Assembly: GCA_029782335.1 (NCBI GenBank)
Contig: JAKOVA010000053.1
Coordinates: 1-64,000 of the forward strand
Source of the DNA: Actinomycetes bacterium
GTDB lineage: Bacteria > Actinomycetota > Acidimicrobiia > Acidimicrobiales > Microtrichaceae
Direction: 5' to 3'
DNA: 64,000 nucleotides
Shown here: piece by piece, positions 1-10,004 of the stretch
Layout: each line of letters starts with the position of its first letter
Numbering within the stretch: position 1 is the first letter of the stretch
Notes under the pieces: generated by a model
What the model was told of the DNA's origin: nothing
What the model saw: only the letters and a program-made list of their open reading frames with translations
Databases searched by the model: none
Position numbers and translations under genes: made by a program

Positions 1-314
1 TACCAGGGCCGACCGCGGCGACACGCTCGACAGTTCCCGCACACCGCCCGCCAGTTGAGGATGACGAAGTCGCCGGGCGCAACATCGGTGACGCCACCGC
101 CCACCGTCTCGACGACACCGGCGGCCTCATGACCCAACAGGAAGGGGAACTCGTCGGAAATCCCACCTTCGCGGTAGTGGAGGTCGGTGTGACACACCCC
201 GCACGCCTGCACTGCGACGACGACTTCGCCTGGGCCGGGATCGGGGATCAGCACGGTCTCGATGGCGACGGGCGCACCCGGCTCCTTGGCGACGATTCCT
301 CTGACCTCTTGCAT
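1..314 (-). CDS. mscR: S-(hydroxymethyl)mycothiol dehydrogenase-like Zn-alcohol dehydrogenase (partial, C-term outside window)
   Basis: Reverse translation [69 protein letters not shown]...[18 protein letters not shown]; MscR-type Zn-ADH motifs. Confidence 0.8.
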   Translation of the reverse strand, partial: MQEVRGIVAKEPGAPVAIETVLIPDPGPGEVVVAVQACGVCHTDLHYREGGISDEFPFLLGHEAAGVVETVGGGVTDVAPGDFVILNWRAVCGNCRACRRGRPW

Positions 315-388
315 CGACCCATCATGCCGCCCGGAACCCGAGCGCGCTCGGACGCGTCGTCGGCCCGTCCGTCACCGAGTGCCGCGGA

Positions 389-1222
389 TCAGCCGAGCAG
401 ACTGGCTGCCTCCGCAGCGTCCTGCAGCGTCGTCCGCGCCAGTTCCGGCAGCGACTCCCGAGGAACTCCGAGCGCTTCGATTCGGTCGATTCGCTCCGCC
501 GACCATTCCGACTCGGGAAGTACGACGAGGTGCGCCACCGCATCACCCGCGAGGAGCACCCGGTCCAGGGGCGTCTCACCGACACCGGCATCGTGGTGGG
601 CGGCAACCGCAGCCACGAATGCGGAGGGAAAGTTCCAACCGGCGAGCACCCGCGCTGCCGCCTCCGCGTGGCTCATCCCGAACTCCGCAAGTTCCTGCGC
701 ACACAGCAGGGAGGTGTCGTCCTCCTCTTCGATCAACGCGGCGTGAGTTGCCGGGTCGACCGTGTGGAGGATGGCCGAGCCGATGTCGTGGAGCAGGCCG
801 AGCGAGAAGGCATCCCCGCGAACCACGCCGAAACGTCCCGCCATTACGGCGCACGCCGACGCGGTCACAGAGGCGTGCTGCCAGAAGCTCGGCGGAACCG
901 GAGTCTTGTGATTGCGCAGACCCGACGCCAACAGGACGGCGATCGAACGGATCGCGGAGAACCCGACGAGGCTCACCGCGACCTGCGTCGAGCTCACCCG
1001 CTCCGACATTCCGAACGCGGCAGAGTTCGCGAGCCGGAGCACCTGGGCTGTCAGCATGGGGTCGACGTCGATGGCCGTCGCGACCGCTCGGGCGTCGGAA
1101 TTCGGGTCGTCGGTCACCACCAGGACACGCGCCGCCGCCGGCCGCGACGCCCGGACCTCCTCGAGTGCCCGCTCCAGGTCTCGGGCGCGATTCGGGTTGG
1201 GGGTAGTCAAGACGAGAGACAT
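389..1222 (-). CDS. HDOD domain protein
   Basis: MTAQVLRLANSAAFG...LGLLHDIGSAIL HDOD motifs; ATG at 1222 preferred to the longer ORF. Confidence 0.75.
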   Translation of the reverse strand: MSLVLTTPNPNRARDLERALEEVRASRPAAARVLVVTDDPNSDARAVATAIDVDPMLTAQVLRLANSAAFGMSERVSSTQVAVSLVGFSAIRSIAVLLASGLRNHKTPVPPSFWQHASVTASACAVMAGRFGVVRGDAFSLGLLHDIGSAILHTVDPATHAALIEEEDDTSLLCAQELAEFGMSHAEAAARVLAGWNFPSAFVAAVAAHHDAGVGETPLDRVLLAGDAVAHLVVLPESEWSAERIDRIEALGVPRESLPELARTTLQDAAEAASLLG

Positions 1223-1320
1223 CGAACACTCCGATCCGCGGCGCGTCGGCCGCGTGACTCCATCGGTGCCGAAGCCACCGACCTTGAGTGCCTCGGCGAG
1301 CGCTTCGTACCATTCAGCCC

Positions 1321-2808
1321 ATGCGGGGACATCTGATTCGGTGGTTGGCGGCTGCAGCGGCGGCCACGTCGCTCGGTGCATGCAGTGCAGTGCCACAGCC
1401 TCTCGTGACGTTCCCGACCGGGTCCGGTGACACGGTGATCACATCGGAGCCCGACATCGTCGGACCACTCCGCCTCGAGGGCCGGCGACTCGTCGACGCG
1501 ACCGGCCGCGTCGTGATCATCCACGGCGTGAACTCGGTGCAGAAGTCGCCCCCCTACATTTCCCCGCTCGAGGACGGCTGGCTGGGCCCGAGTGATTTCG
1601 AGTCCTTCGATCGCGACGGGCTGACCGGCGTTCGTCTCGGCGTACGCCCCGAAGCGCTCATGCCCGAGCCCGGCGTGATCGACACGGCGTATCTCGAGCA
1701 GGTGGCGGCGGTGGTGGATCGCCTCGCCGAGAACAACATGTGGGTGCTGCTGGACCTCCACCAGGACGTCTTCACCGGGATGCCCTCGTGGGCAACGTTG
1801 CCGGCGGCGGCCCAGCTCTCCGACGAGGCGCCGGAGTTCCTGAAGCCGATCGGCTGGTCCGCCTCGTACTTCAGTCCGCGTTCGCTCCGACAGTGGGGCG
1901 ACTGGTGGTCGAACGGCCGCCTCGCCGGAGGCCGGGGCGTCGTTGATGCGTTCGGCGACGGCGTCGAAGCGGTTGCGGCACGTTTCGCGAACTCCCCCAA
2001 CGTCATCGGCCTGGATTTGCTGAACGAGCCGTTTCCCGATGAAGCGCACCTCGCCGCCTGCCTCGCCGGCGACTGTCCCGCGCTCGACAAGCTGATGTCG
2101 GCACGGTTCACCGAGCTGACGAACCGGGTGCGTGACGTGGCCCCGACGATGCCGGTCTGGTGGGAGCCGGTCACGCTGTCGGTGCTCTCCCCCGTTCCCC
2201 ACCTCGACATCTCCGGCGTCCACGAAGGGCCCAACGGCAAGCAGGTCGGCGTCTCGTTCCACACGTACTGCCTCGGAACCGACGCCGGTGAACCAGAGGC
2301 CCCCAGCGCGATCGAAGTCGGCCTGTGCAACCCGGCGTACCAGCGGGCGTTCGACCACGCGCGGGGCCTCTCGCGGAAGTGGGATGCGCCGGCGATGATG
2401 ACCGAGTTCGGGGCCTCAGCGAGTCCGTTGAACGTCACCGAACCGGCACGCCTCGCGGACTCCGACCTCGTGTCGTGGTTCCACTGGCACCACCCCTTCG
2501 GCGGCACGGTCGAGGCGCCCGAAGTCGTGCGCACCCAGCTCGTCCGCACCTATGCGCAGGCCACCGCCGGGGTCCCCCTCGAGGCTCGGTTCAGTCCCGC
2601 GACGGGGCGCTTCCGCTTCCGCTATCAGCCCGATCCGTCGATCGCGGCGCCGACGAGCATCGTCGTGCCCGAAGCGCAGTACCCGAACGGGTATCGCGTC
2701 AGCGTGGTGGGCGGAACGGTTACCTCGGTCCCCAACGCGGGACATCTCACCGTGGTCGCGGATCCCGCCGCCACCGAGGTGACCGTCGAGGTCACGCGAG
2801 CCTCCTGA
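1321..2808 (+). CDS. Glycoside hydrolase family 5 (endoglycoceramidase-like) lipoprotein
   Basis: Lipobox-like N-term (LGAC), DLLNEPFPDE and MMTEFGAS catalytic motifs. Confidence 0.8.
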   Translation: MRGHLIRWLAAAAAATSLGACSAVPQPLVTFPTGSGDTVITSEPDIVGPLRLEGRRLVDATGRVVIIHGVNSVQKSPPYISPLEDGWLGPSDFESFDRDGLTGVRLGVRPEALMPEPGVIDTAYLEQVAAVVDRLAENNMWVLLDLHQDVFTGMPSWATLPAAAQLSDEAPEFLKPIGWSASYFSPRSLRQWGDWWSNGRLAGGRGVVDAFGDGVEAVAARFANSPNVIGLDLLNEPFPDEAHLAACLAGDCPALDKLMSARFTELTNRVRDVAPTMPVWWEPVTLSVLSPVPHLDISGVHEGPNGKQVGVSFHTYCLGTDAGEPEAPSAIEVGLCNPAYQRAFDHARGLSRKWDAPAMMTEFGASASPLNVTEPARLADSDLVSWFHWHHPFGGTVEAPEVVRTQLVRTYAQATAGVPLEARFSPATGRFRFRYQPDPSIAAPTSIVVPEAQYPNGYRVSVVGGTVTSVPNAGHLTVVADPAATEVTVEVTRAS

Positions 2809-2902
2809 GGCCTCAACGACCGCGCCTCACTCGACCCGCCGTGTCGAGTCACAACCCCTGAAACGTGCACATCTCCGCTCGGATCGCGGCGAGAATCCTC
2901 CG

Positions 2903-3538
2903 ATGGCCACCAGACACGCCCAGGACGAACGCGCCGCACTGTGCGAGCTTTTCGACGAACTCGGCCCGGATGCACCAACCCTGTGCGAGGGCTGGACCAC
3001 CCGCGACCTCGCCGCCCACCTCGTCATCCGCGAGCGGCGACCCGACGCCGCCATCGGGATCCTCCTCCCATTCGCCGCTGCCTACAGCGAGCGCGTGCGC
3101 CACAAGGTGGCCGATAGTGATTGGCCAACGTTGGTCGGCGCCGTCCGCAACGGCCCGCCCGCCTACTTCCCGACGCGGATCGCTGCGATCGACGAACTCG
3201 CGAACACGAACGAGTTCTTCGTCCATCACGAAGACGTCCGCCGTGCTCAACCTGCGTGGCAGCCCCGGGATCTCGACGACGGGCTCAACGAGGCGCTGTG
3301 GTCGGCGTTGTGCCGGATCGGGCGACTGACGCTACGACGAGCGGGAGTCGGAGTGGTCCTCGACGACAGCAACGGCCGTCGCCGGAGGCTCATCGACCGC
3401 GAACCGGCCGTAGAGCTTCGTGGTCCCGTGGGAGAACTCGTGCTGTTCGCGAACGGGCGGCAGGCCCACGCACAGATCGACATCGACGGACCGGCGACGG
3501 CCGTCGAGCGAATCCGCAACGCTCACCTCGGGATCTGA
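2903..3538 (+). CDS. Mycothiol-dependent maleylpyruvate isomerase/TIGR03085-like metal-binding protein
   Basis: ALCELFDELGPDAPTLCEGWTTRDLAAHLVIRERRPDA... N-terminal domain signature. Confidence 0.75.
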   Translation: MATRHAQDERAALCELFDELGPDAPTLCEGWTTRDLAAHLVIRERRPDAAIGILLPFAAAYSERVRHKVADSDWPTLVGAVRNGPPAYFPTRIAAIDELANTNEFFVHHEDVRRAQPAWQPRDLDDGLNEALWSALCRIGRLTLRRAGVGVVLDDSNGRRRRLIDREPAVELRGPVGELVLFANGRQAHAQIDIDGPATAVERIRNAHLGI

Positions 3539-3565
3539 CCCGCCTCGACCGGCACCCGCGGTCGG

Positions 3566-4675
3566 CTACTTGTAGCGCAGCACGCCCCGGATGTTCTTGC
3601 CGTCGCGCATGTCGGCGTAGCCCTGGTTGATCTCGCTCAGTTCGTACTCGCGGGTCACCATCCCAGCGAGGTCGAGCTGGCCGGAGCGGTACAGCTGGGT
3701 GAGGCGCGGGATGTCCGACTGCGGGTTGGCGGAGCCGAAGATCGTGCCGACGAGCTGCTTTTCCATCAACGTGAGGTCGACGAGCGAGAGTGAGACCTCG
3801 GTCTCGTTCACCGAGTGGACGTTGGTCACCACGCAGCGACCGCGCTTCGCCAGCAGCGTCATGATCGCCGCGACCTGATCGCCCTGGCCGACGCCCATGC
3901 AGCAGATGATCTTGTCGCACATGCGCCCCCACGTGACCTGCTGGATGAGAGCGAACGCGTCGCCGATGCTCGAGGCAAAGTGGGTGGCGCCGAAGGACTG
4001 GGCGAGTTCCTCCTTTGCCGCCACCGGGTCGATCGCGAAGATGTTGCGGGCCCCGGCGAGGCGGGCGCCCTGAACCGCCGCCGCGCCGATACCGCCGATG
4101 CCGATCACCGCCACGTTGTCGCCGGGCCGCACATCGCCGGCGTACACCGACGACCCCCACCCGGTGGTCACCCCGCATCCCAGCAGGCAGGCGAGCTCCA
4201 GGGGGATGTCGTCCTCGATCTTCACACACGACATCTCGTTGACCACCGTGTGTTTGGCGAAGGTCCCGAGACACACCATCGTCCACAGGTCCTGACCGCG
4301 GGCGTGATGGCGCGTCGTGCCGTCGAGTTGTACGCCCACCAGCAGCGCCGCCCCGTTGTCGCACAGGTTCGAATGCCCGTCCGCGCACGACGGGCAGTGG
4401 CCGCATGCGGGAACGAAGCTGAACACCACGTGGTCGCCCGGCTTCACACGGGTGACGCCTTCACCGACCTCCATCACCACGCCGGCACCCTCGTGCCCAC
4501 CGACGAGCGGCGTCACGACGGGCAGGTCGCCGGTCACCCCGTGCTCGTCGGAATGGCACATCCCCGACGCCGTCAGCTCGACGAGCACTTCACCGGCCTT
4601 CGGTGGATCGAGTTCGATCTCCTCCACGCTCCACGGTTCGTGCGGTGCCCACAGGATTGCGGCTTCGGTCTTCAT
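3566..4675 (-). CDS. NDMA-dependent (Rxyl_3153-type) zinc alcohol dehydrogenase
   Basis: MKTEAAILWAPHEPWSVEEIELDPP...CHSDEHGVTGD...GHEGAGVV; GIGGIGAAAVQGA. Confidence 0.85.
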   Translation of the reverse strand: MKTEAAILWAPHEPWSVEEIELDPPKAGEVLVELTASGMCHSDEHGVTGDLPVVTPLVGGHEGAGVVMEVGEGVTRVKPGDHVVFSFVPACGHCPSCADGHSNLCDNGAALLVGVQLDGTTRHHARGQDLWTMVCLGTFAKHTVVNEMSCVKIEDDIPLELACLLGCGVTTGWGSSVYAGDVRPGDNVAVIGIGGIGAAAVQGARLAGARNIFAIDPVAAKEELAQSFGATHFASSIGDAFALIQQVTWGRMCDKIICCMGVGQGDQVAAIMTLLAKRGRCVVTNVHSVNETEVSLSLVDLTLMEKQLVGTIFGSANPQSDIPRLTQLYRSGQLDLAGMVTREYELSEINQGYADMRDGKNIRGVLRYK

Positions 4676-4776
4676 GGAGTGACTCCCCTTCCGTGTCACG
4701 TCGTCGTCCGACGTCGCGGCCGCGGGATGCTATCGACGCGCGCCCGGCACCGGAGAAACGGGTACCGTCCGGGGCC

Positions 4777-6318
4777 GTGGCAAGCATCTGGCAACTCATC
4801 GAAGCGCGCGCCGCCGATTCGGCTGACCGCACCCTGCTGATCGCCGAGGACGACTCGCGAATCACCTACGGCGAGTTCCGCGAGCGCGCCGAGCGCGTCG
4901 CCGCGGGCCTCGCGGGCCTCGGCGTGGGCGAGGGAACCCGCGTCACCTGGCAGCTTCCGTCGCGCATCGACAGCGTGGTCGCGTCCGCAGCACTGGCACG
5001 CCTCGGAGCCGTGCAGTGCCCGGTGTTGCACCTTTACCGGGAAAAGGAGCTCGGCTTCGTGATGCGTCACACCGCGGCGGAGTTCGTCATCACCCCTGGA
5101 GAGTGGAAGGGCTTCGACTTCCGCGCGATGACCGACGGTCTCGCGGCACAGATGGACCCGGCGCCGGTGGTTCTGTCGGTGGGCGAGTTGCCCGAGGGTG
5201 ACCCCGCGACCTTGCCGCCGCCCCCCTCCTATCCCGACGGCGACGAACCGATCCGCTGGATCTACTCCACTTCTGGCACCACGTCAGATCCCAAGGGCGT
5301 GCAGCACACCGACGGCACGTTGCTCGCCGGCGGCAGAGGCCTGGCCGATGCACTCGAGATGGGCCCCGACGACGTCGGCTCCATCGCCTTCCCCTTCGCC
5401 CACATCGCTGGGCCCGACTACCTGATCATGATGCTGTACACCGGCATGTCCGCATGCATCGTGGAGGCGTTCGTGCCCGACGCTGCGGTGGCCTTCTACG
5501 CCCGCAACGGCGTGACGATGGCTGGTGGGGCGACGGCCTTCTACCAGATGTTCCTCGCCGAGCAGCGCAAGCAGCCAGGCACCCCGATCATCCCCACGCT
5601 GCGGGCACTGTCGGGAGGCGGCGCCGCGCTGCCTCCCGAGCTGTACCGCGAGGTGCGAGACGAAATGGGCCTCAAGGCGTGCCACGGCTACGGCATGACC
5701 GAGATCCCGATGATCACCCAGGGTTCGCCGTCCGACACCGACGAGCAGCTCGCCCACACGACGGGCAAGCCGGTCACCGGTGCAGTCGTGCGAATCGTCG
5801 CTGAGGACGGTAGCGAGGCACCGCAGGGCACCGACGGCGAGGTGCGGGTGAAGGGCCCGATGGTCACCAAGGGCTACACCAACCCGGAGCTGACCGCGGA
5901 AGCGTTCGACGAGGACGGGTGGTTCCGCACCGGCGACGTGGGGCACATCCGCCCAGACGGCCACGTCGTCCTGACGGGCCGGCTCAAGGACATCATCATC
6001 CGCAAGGGCGAGAACATCTCGGCGAAGGAGATCGAGGATCTGCTCTACGCGCACCCGAAGGTGGCCGACGTGGCGGTGATCGGACTGGTCGACCGTGAAC
6101 GCGGCGAACGGGTCTGCGCCGTGGTGGAGCGCGTCGTCGGCAGCGACGACGACCTGACCTTCGACGAGATGGTCGTGTATCTCAGCGAGGCCGGACTCAC
6201 GAAGTTCAAGACGCCCGAGCAGCTCGAGGTCGTCGACGCACTGCCCCGCAACGAGACGCTGCGCAAGGTGCTCAAGTACAAGCTGCGCGAGACATTCGCC
6301 GACAAGCCCTGGCCGTGA
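4777..6318 (+). CDS. AMP-dependent acyl-CoA synthetase/ligase
   Basis: IYSTSGTTSDPKGV, GYGMTEIP, WFRTGDVG, GRLKDIIIRKGENIS; GTG start inferred. Confidence 0.85.
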   Translation: MASIWQLIEARAADSADRTLLIAEDDSRITYGEFRERAERVAAGLAGLGVGEGTRVTWQLPSRIDSVVASAALARLGAVQCPVLHLYREKELGFVMRHTAAEFVITPGEWKGFDFRAMTDGLAAQMDPAPVVLSVGELPEGDPATLPPPPSYPDGDEPIRWIYSTSGTTSDPKGVQHTDGTLLAGGRGLADALEMGPDDVGSIAFPFAHIAGPDYLIMMLYTGMSACIVEAFVPDAAVAFYARNGVTMAGGATAFYQMFLAEQRKQPGTPIIPTLRALSGGGAALPPELYREVRDEMGLKACHGYGMTEIPMITQGSPSDTDEQLAHTTGKPVTGAVVRIVAEDGSEAPQGTDGEVRVKGPMVTKGYTNPELTAEAFDEDGWFRTGDVGHIRPDGHVVLTGRLKDIIIRKGENISAKEIEDLLYAHPKVADVAVIGLVDRERGERVCAVVERVVGSDDDLTFDEMVVYLSEAGLTKFKTPEQLEVVDALPRNETLRKVLKYKLRETFADKPWP

Positions 6319-6351
6319 CCCCGACGGAGCCGACGCCCGCGGCGGGACCGA

Positions 6352-7959
6352 TCACACCGCGGGATGGCCGTCCGCGATGTCTCGCAGCTCCTTCTTCGAG
6401 ATCTTCCCCAACTCGGCGGTCGGGAACTCGTCGAGGAAATACACCGCTCGCGGCACCTTGAAGTCCGCGAGATTCGTGCGACACGCCTCGATGATCGCGG
6501 CGGCCATCTCATCCTCGGGTGCCGCCGCCGCGTTCCGGATCACGAACGCGACCGGCACCATGTCGAGCATCTCGTGTCGCTTCGCAACGACGGCGATGTC
6601 GTCGATCCCGGGAACGGTCCGGCACACGTCCTCGACCTCGCGTGCCGAGACGTTCTCGCCGCCGACCTTGAGCGCGTCCTTGTCGCGGTCGCAGTAGAAG
6701 AGGTTGCCGTCCGCCTCGAGGCGAACCACGTCACCGGTACGGCACCAGCCGTCCTCAGTGAACATCTTCTCGTTCGCCTCGGGGTTGTTCAGATACTCGA
6801 GGAAGACCTGGATGCCGCGGGTACCGCGGATCCACAGCTCGCCCATCTCCCCGACCTCTGCGAGACGCCCGGTTTCGTGGTTGACAACGAGGTACTCGTA
6901 GCCGGGTGCGACCTTGCCCATCGCCATCTCCGGGTAGGTCTCGTAGGGCGAGGACCGCACACAGTGGGTGACGAGTTCGGTCATCCCGTACGCCGCGATG
7001 ACCCGCATCCCCATCATCTGGTCCAGCACCGGCATGATCAGGCCGAACACGCCCACCTTGACGGTGTGGCCCTCGGGGATCCCCTGTTCGAAGGCCGCCT
7101 TGATCACGAACGGGATCAGCGAGATGTGGGTCACCGAGTGTTCCGCGATCGTCGGCCACATGCGGCTCGCCGAGAACTTCGGCTGCAACACGACCGTTCC
7201 GCCGGCCCCCAGCACCGTCCAGATCGCCCATCCCTGGGTGTTCACGTGGAAGAACGGGAGGAACGCCAGGTAGGTGTCATCGGGGCCGAAGTCGATGTTC
7301 GTGGGGTTCACCTTCGCCGCCCACAGCACGTTCCCATGGCTGTGCACGACCGCCTTCGGCTTCGATGTCGTCCCCGAGGTGAACAGGATGCCGACCGGCC
7401 GCAGCGGGTCCCGCTCGAGGGTGGGGAGATCATCGGGCGCTGCGTAGAGCGAGTCGAAACCGTCGCGGCCGTGGTTCTCCTCCTCGGCTGACGGCGCGTC
7501 GCCGGAGTTGTCAGCCGTGACGACGATGAACTCGAGTGCCGGGCCGGCTTCCGCCACCAGGGCCGCGTAGCGGGGTTGGGTGATGGCCGCCTTCGCCCTC
7601 GAGTGCTCGATGAAGTACGCGACCTCGGCGGCGACCGATCGGGTGTTGGTGGTGACGGTGATCCCACCGAGGCGAGCCACCGCGTACCAGGCGATGACGG
7701 CCTCAGGACAGTTGTCGGCATGAATGAGGACGGTGTCGCCCTCGCCGATCCCCCGGGAGTGCAGGCCCGCCGCGACGGCTCGGGTGGCATCCGCGAACTC
7801 CCGGTAGGTCCACGTGCGGCCCGCTCCGTCCCGAGGCGCCCAGACGAGGAACGGGTGGTCGCCGCGGTGCTCGGCCCGGTGGTCCAACAACCAGCCGACG
7901 TCTTGGCCGTGGAACTGGTAGCCGGCGGCCGCCGACGAGTCGAACAAGGTGGTCGTCAT
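6352..7959 (-). CDS. AMP-dependent acyl-CoA synthetase/ligase
   Basis: ILFTSGTTSKPKAVVHSHGN, AYGMTELV, GWCRTGDVV; ATG at 7959. Confidence 0.85.
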   Translation of the reverse strand: MTTTLFDSSAAAGYQFHGQDVGWLLDHRAEHRGDHPFLVWAPRDGAGRTWTYREFADATRAVAAGLHSRGIGEGDTVLIHADNCPEAVIAWYAVARLGGITVTTNTRSVAAEVAYFIEHSRAKAAITQPRYAALVAEAGPALEFIVVTADNSGDAPSAEEENHGRDGFDSLYAAPDDLPTLERDPLRPVGILFTSGTTSKPKAVVHSHGNVLWAAKVNPTNIDFGPDDTYLAFLPFFHVNTQGWAIWTVLGAGGTVVLQPKFSASRMWPTIAEHSVTHISLIPFVIKAAFEQGIPEGHTVKVGVFGLIMPVLDQMMGMRVIAAYGMTELVTHCVRSSPYETYPEMAMGKVAPGYEYLVVNHETGRLAEVGEMGELWIRGTRGIQVFLEYLNNPEANEKMFTEDGWCRTGDVVRLEADGNLFYCDRDKDALKVGGENVSAREVEDVCRTVPGIDDIAVVAKRHEMLDMVPVAFVIRNAAAAPEDEMAAAIIEACRTNLADFKVPRAVYFLDEFPTAELGKISKKELRDIADGHPAV

Positions 7960-8074
7960 CGTGGGAATGCCCCCTGGGTCTGCGGCCGCCGTCCCGAAGG
8001 CAGCCGGTCGTGGCTCCGGGGAGCGTACCGAGTGCCGAGCTGCCAGCCGACCCCCTCCCGAACTCTGGGCCCTC

Positions 8075-8092
8075 CGTCCCGAATCCGGGACG
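8075..8092. repeat. Inverted repeat CGTCCCG-AATC-CGGGACG
   Basis: Perfect 7-bp arms, 4-nt loop; no T-run. Confidence 0.6.
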
Positions 8093-8104
8093 CTCGACCC
8101 AAAG

Positions 8105-8149
8105 TTCCGGAGGGGGTGGTTCCGGAGGGGTTGGTTCCGGAGGGTCCTA
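8105..8149. repeat. Three tandem 15-bp units (ttccggagggggtgg / ttccggaggggttgg / ttccggagggtccta)
   Basis: Read directly; third copy diverges at its end. Confidence 0.8.
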
Positions 8150-8758
8150 CTTGGGCGCGTGTACCAGGACGCTGACGAGGAAGTCTGACGCTTCGGTGAA
8201 CGGCCGCAAGTCCCACGTTCCCAACTCGAGCTCCACCGCGAGGCCCGCCGCCGCGACGTCCGAGCGGAACTCGTCGAAGTCGTAGCCCCGACCTGCTCCG
8301 AACCCGATGGCCGCCCGGCCACCCGGCGCGAGGTGGGCGCGAATCGCGCTGAGCACCGCCTGCCGCGTGCTGGGCGCGAGGAATGTCATGACGTTGCCGC
8401 AACACACGATCGCGTCGAACGGCTCATCGATGCCGACACTCGACAGATCCATTTCCGCAAGGTCACCCACCAACCACGTCGGGCCGGGATGGTCTGCCTC
8501 AGCGGCGTCGATCAGCACCGGGTCGACATCAACGCCCACCACGACGTGGCCCCTCGCCGCCAGCTCGCCGCCGACTCGACCCGGCCCGCAACCGGCGTCG
8601 AGCACCCGAGAACCACGTGGCAGCATTGCATCGACGAAGCGGGCCTCCCCCGCGAGATCGTCGCCCGCCGCGGCCATCGAGCGGAACCGCTCGACATACC
8701 AGGTTGAGTGGTTCGGGTCGCGCTGGGTGATCTGCACCCACTGGCTCGTCTCTACCAT
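8147..8758 (-). CDS. Class I SAM-dependent methyltransferase
   Basis: SRVLDAGCGPGRVGGELAARGHVVVGVDVD. Confidence 0.85.
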   Translation of the reverse strand: MVETSQWVQITQRDPNHSTWYVERFRSMAAAGDDLAGEARFVDAMLPRGSRVLDAGCGPGRVGGELAARGHVVVGVDVDPVLIDAAEADHPGPTWLVGDLAEMDLSSVGIDEPFDAIVCCGNVMTFLAPSTRQAVLSAIRAHLAPGGRAAIGFGAGRGYDFDEFRSDVAAAGLAVELELGTWDLRPFTEASDFLVSVLVHAPK

Positions 8759-8795
8759 CGACTCCTCCGATTCGGTGCTCGGCGTTCCCTCAGGA

Positions 8796-9878
8796 TCATG
8801 ATCCCTCCGACGAGTTACCTGCTGCGGACAGCGTTGCGACCTGTGGCCCCGCCGCCGCGACCAGCTCGTCGAGGCGCTCTGAACCCGTCGGGTCGTCCTT
8901 GAGGTGGGCGTCGTAGAACGCGAGCGTCGCACGGGTGACGAGCTCGTCGAGCGGGGAGGTCATGCCGCCGAAGAAACCCGGATCGTGCGCGGAATCAAGG
9001 AGCGTCAAGAGCCGGTGCGAACCCGGGTACATGTCGTTGAGCGAGGTCGCCGAGGCGTATGGCACCACGGGGTCAGCGGAGCCGTGCACCAGCAGCGCGG
9101 GTGGCGCCTCCGCCGCGGCGACCGGGCCGGGGGCCCCGAAGGACGCCCATGCGCCGGCGAACTCGGTGATCGCCCCGACTCGACGGTCGGCGCAACACGG
9201 ATTGATCGCCGCTGCCACCGTCGTGATCGCGCCCATCGACTGACCGCCGAGGCCGATCTTTCCCGGATCGATCAGTTGCGCCCACGGGCGGGCGGCGTCT
9301 TCGGTTGCGTCGAGCACCTGGCTGATGACGAAACCGACGTCTCGCGCCTGCGACTCGATGTCGCCGTAGTCGGTGCCGCCCGGCGTGCCCGTCTTGGAAA
9401 GAGGGAAGTCGGGTCCAACGACGACGTAGCCCGCCGACGCCCACGACTCGAGGGTCGCTGCGTAGTCGACCGCACGGCGAGTACTGCCGTGGGAGAACAC
9501 GAGCAGCGGAAAGCGGCGACCGTCGGCACCTGCGGGATACCAGATGTCGATCGGGAGCGTCCGGTCACGGAGTTCGGGCTGCCCGCCGTGAGCCCGCGTC
9601 GGCCTCGACGGATCGACGAACGTCGTTGTCGCATGTTCGACGGTGTAGGTCCCGACGGCCGAAGCTCCCGCCCCGTCGGGCGTGATGGCGGTCGAGGTCG
9701 ATGCCGGCGCCGGAGTCGTCGAGTCGGCTGCCGGGCGATGCGAACCCTCCGAGGACCCACACGCGGCGACCGAGCACGCGAGCGCGATCGACGTGATCAC
9801 TCCGGCGATTCGCCGGCGGCCTCGGACCGAACGCGGCCGTAAGTGAATCACCCTTTGAGCACGGCGTTGGCGCGTCAT
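8796..9878 (-). CDS. Secreted alpha/beta hydrolase (dienelactone hydrolase/PAF-AH-like) lipoprotein
   Basis: Signal plus VAACGSS; LLVFSHGS, GLGGQSMGA nucleophile elbow. Confidence 0.75.
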   Translation of the reverse strand: MTRQRRAQRVIHLRPRSVRGRRRIAGVITSIALACSVAACGSSEGSHRPAADSTTPAPASTSTAITPDGAGASAVGTYTVEHATTTFVDPSRPTRAHGGQPELRDRTLPIDIWYPAGADGRRFPLLVFSHGSTRRAVDYAATLESWASAGYVVVGPDFPLSKTGTPGGTDYGDIESQARDVGFVISQVLDATEDAARPWAQLIDPGKIGLGGQSMGAITTVAAAINPCCADRRVGAITEFAGAWASFGAPGPVAAAEAPPALLVHGSADPVVPYASATSLNDMYPGSHRLLTLLDSAHDPGFFGGMTSPLDELVTRATLAFYDAHLKDDPTGSERLDELVAAAGPQVATLSAAGNSSEGS

Positions 9879-10004
9879 GATGCTCTCCGAACGACGAACC
9901 GTCCGGTCCGTCTCACGAGCCGAGCGTAGGGCGACTTTCCAGCCCTCGTTACACGCAGCGGCCCTACGATTCAGCGGCACGGCGCTGCGGAGGAGGTCGA
10001 GGCG

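Noticed and set aside
1207-2358. Long minus-strand ORF opposite the GH5 gene (similar long antisense ORFs at 3390-4406, 13888-15681, 32963-34462, 54585-56084)
   Set aside because: Expected artefact of high-GC codon usage; R/G/H/D-rich translations with no motifs, while the opposite strand encodes recognisable proteins.
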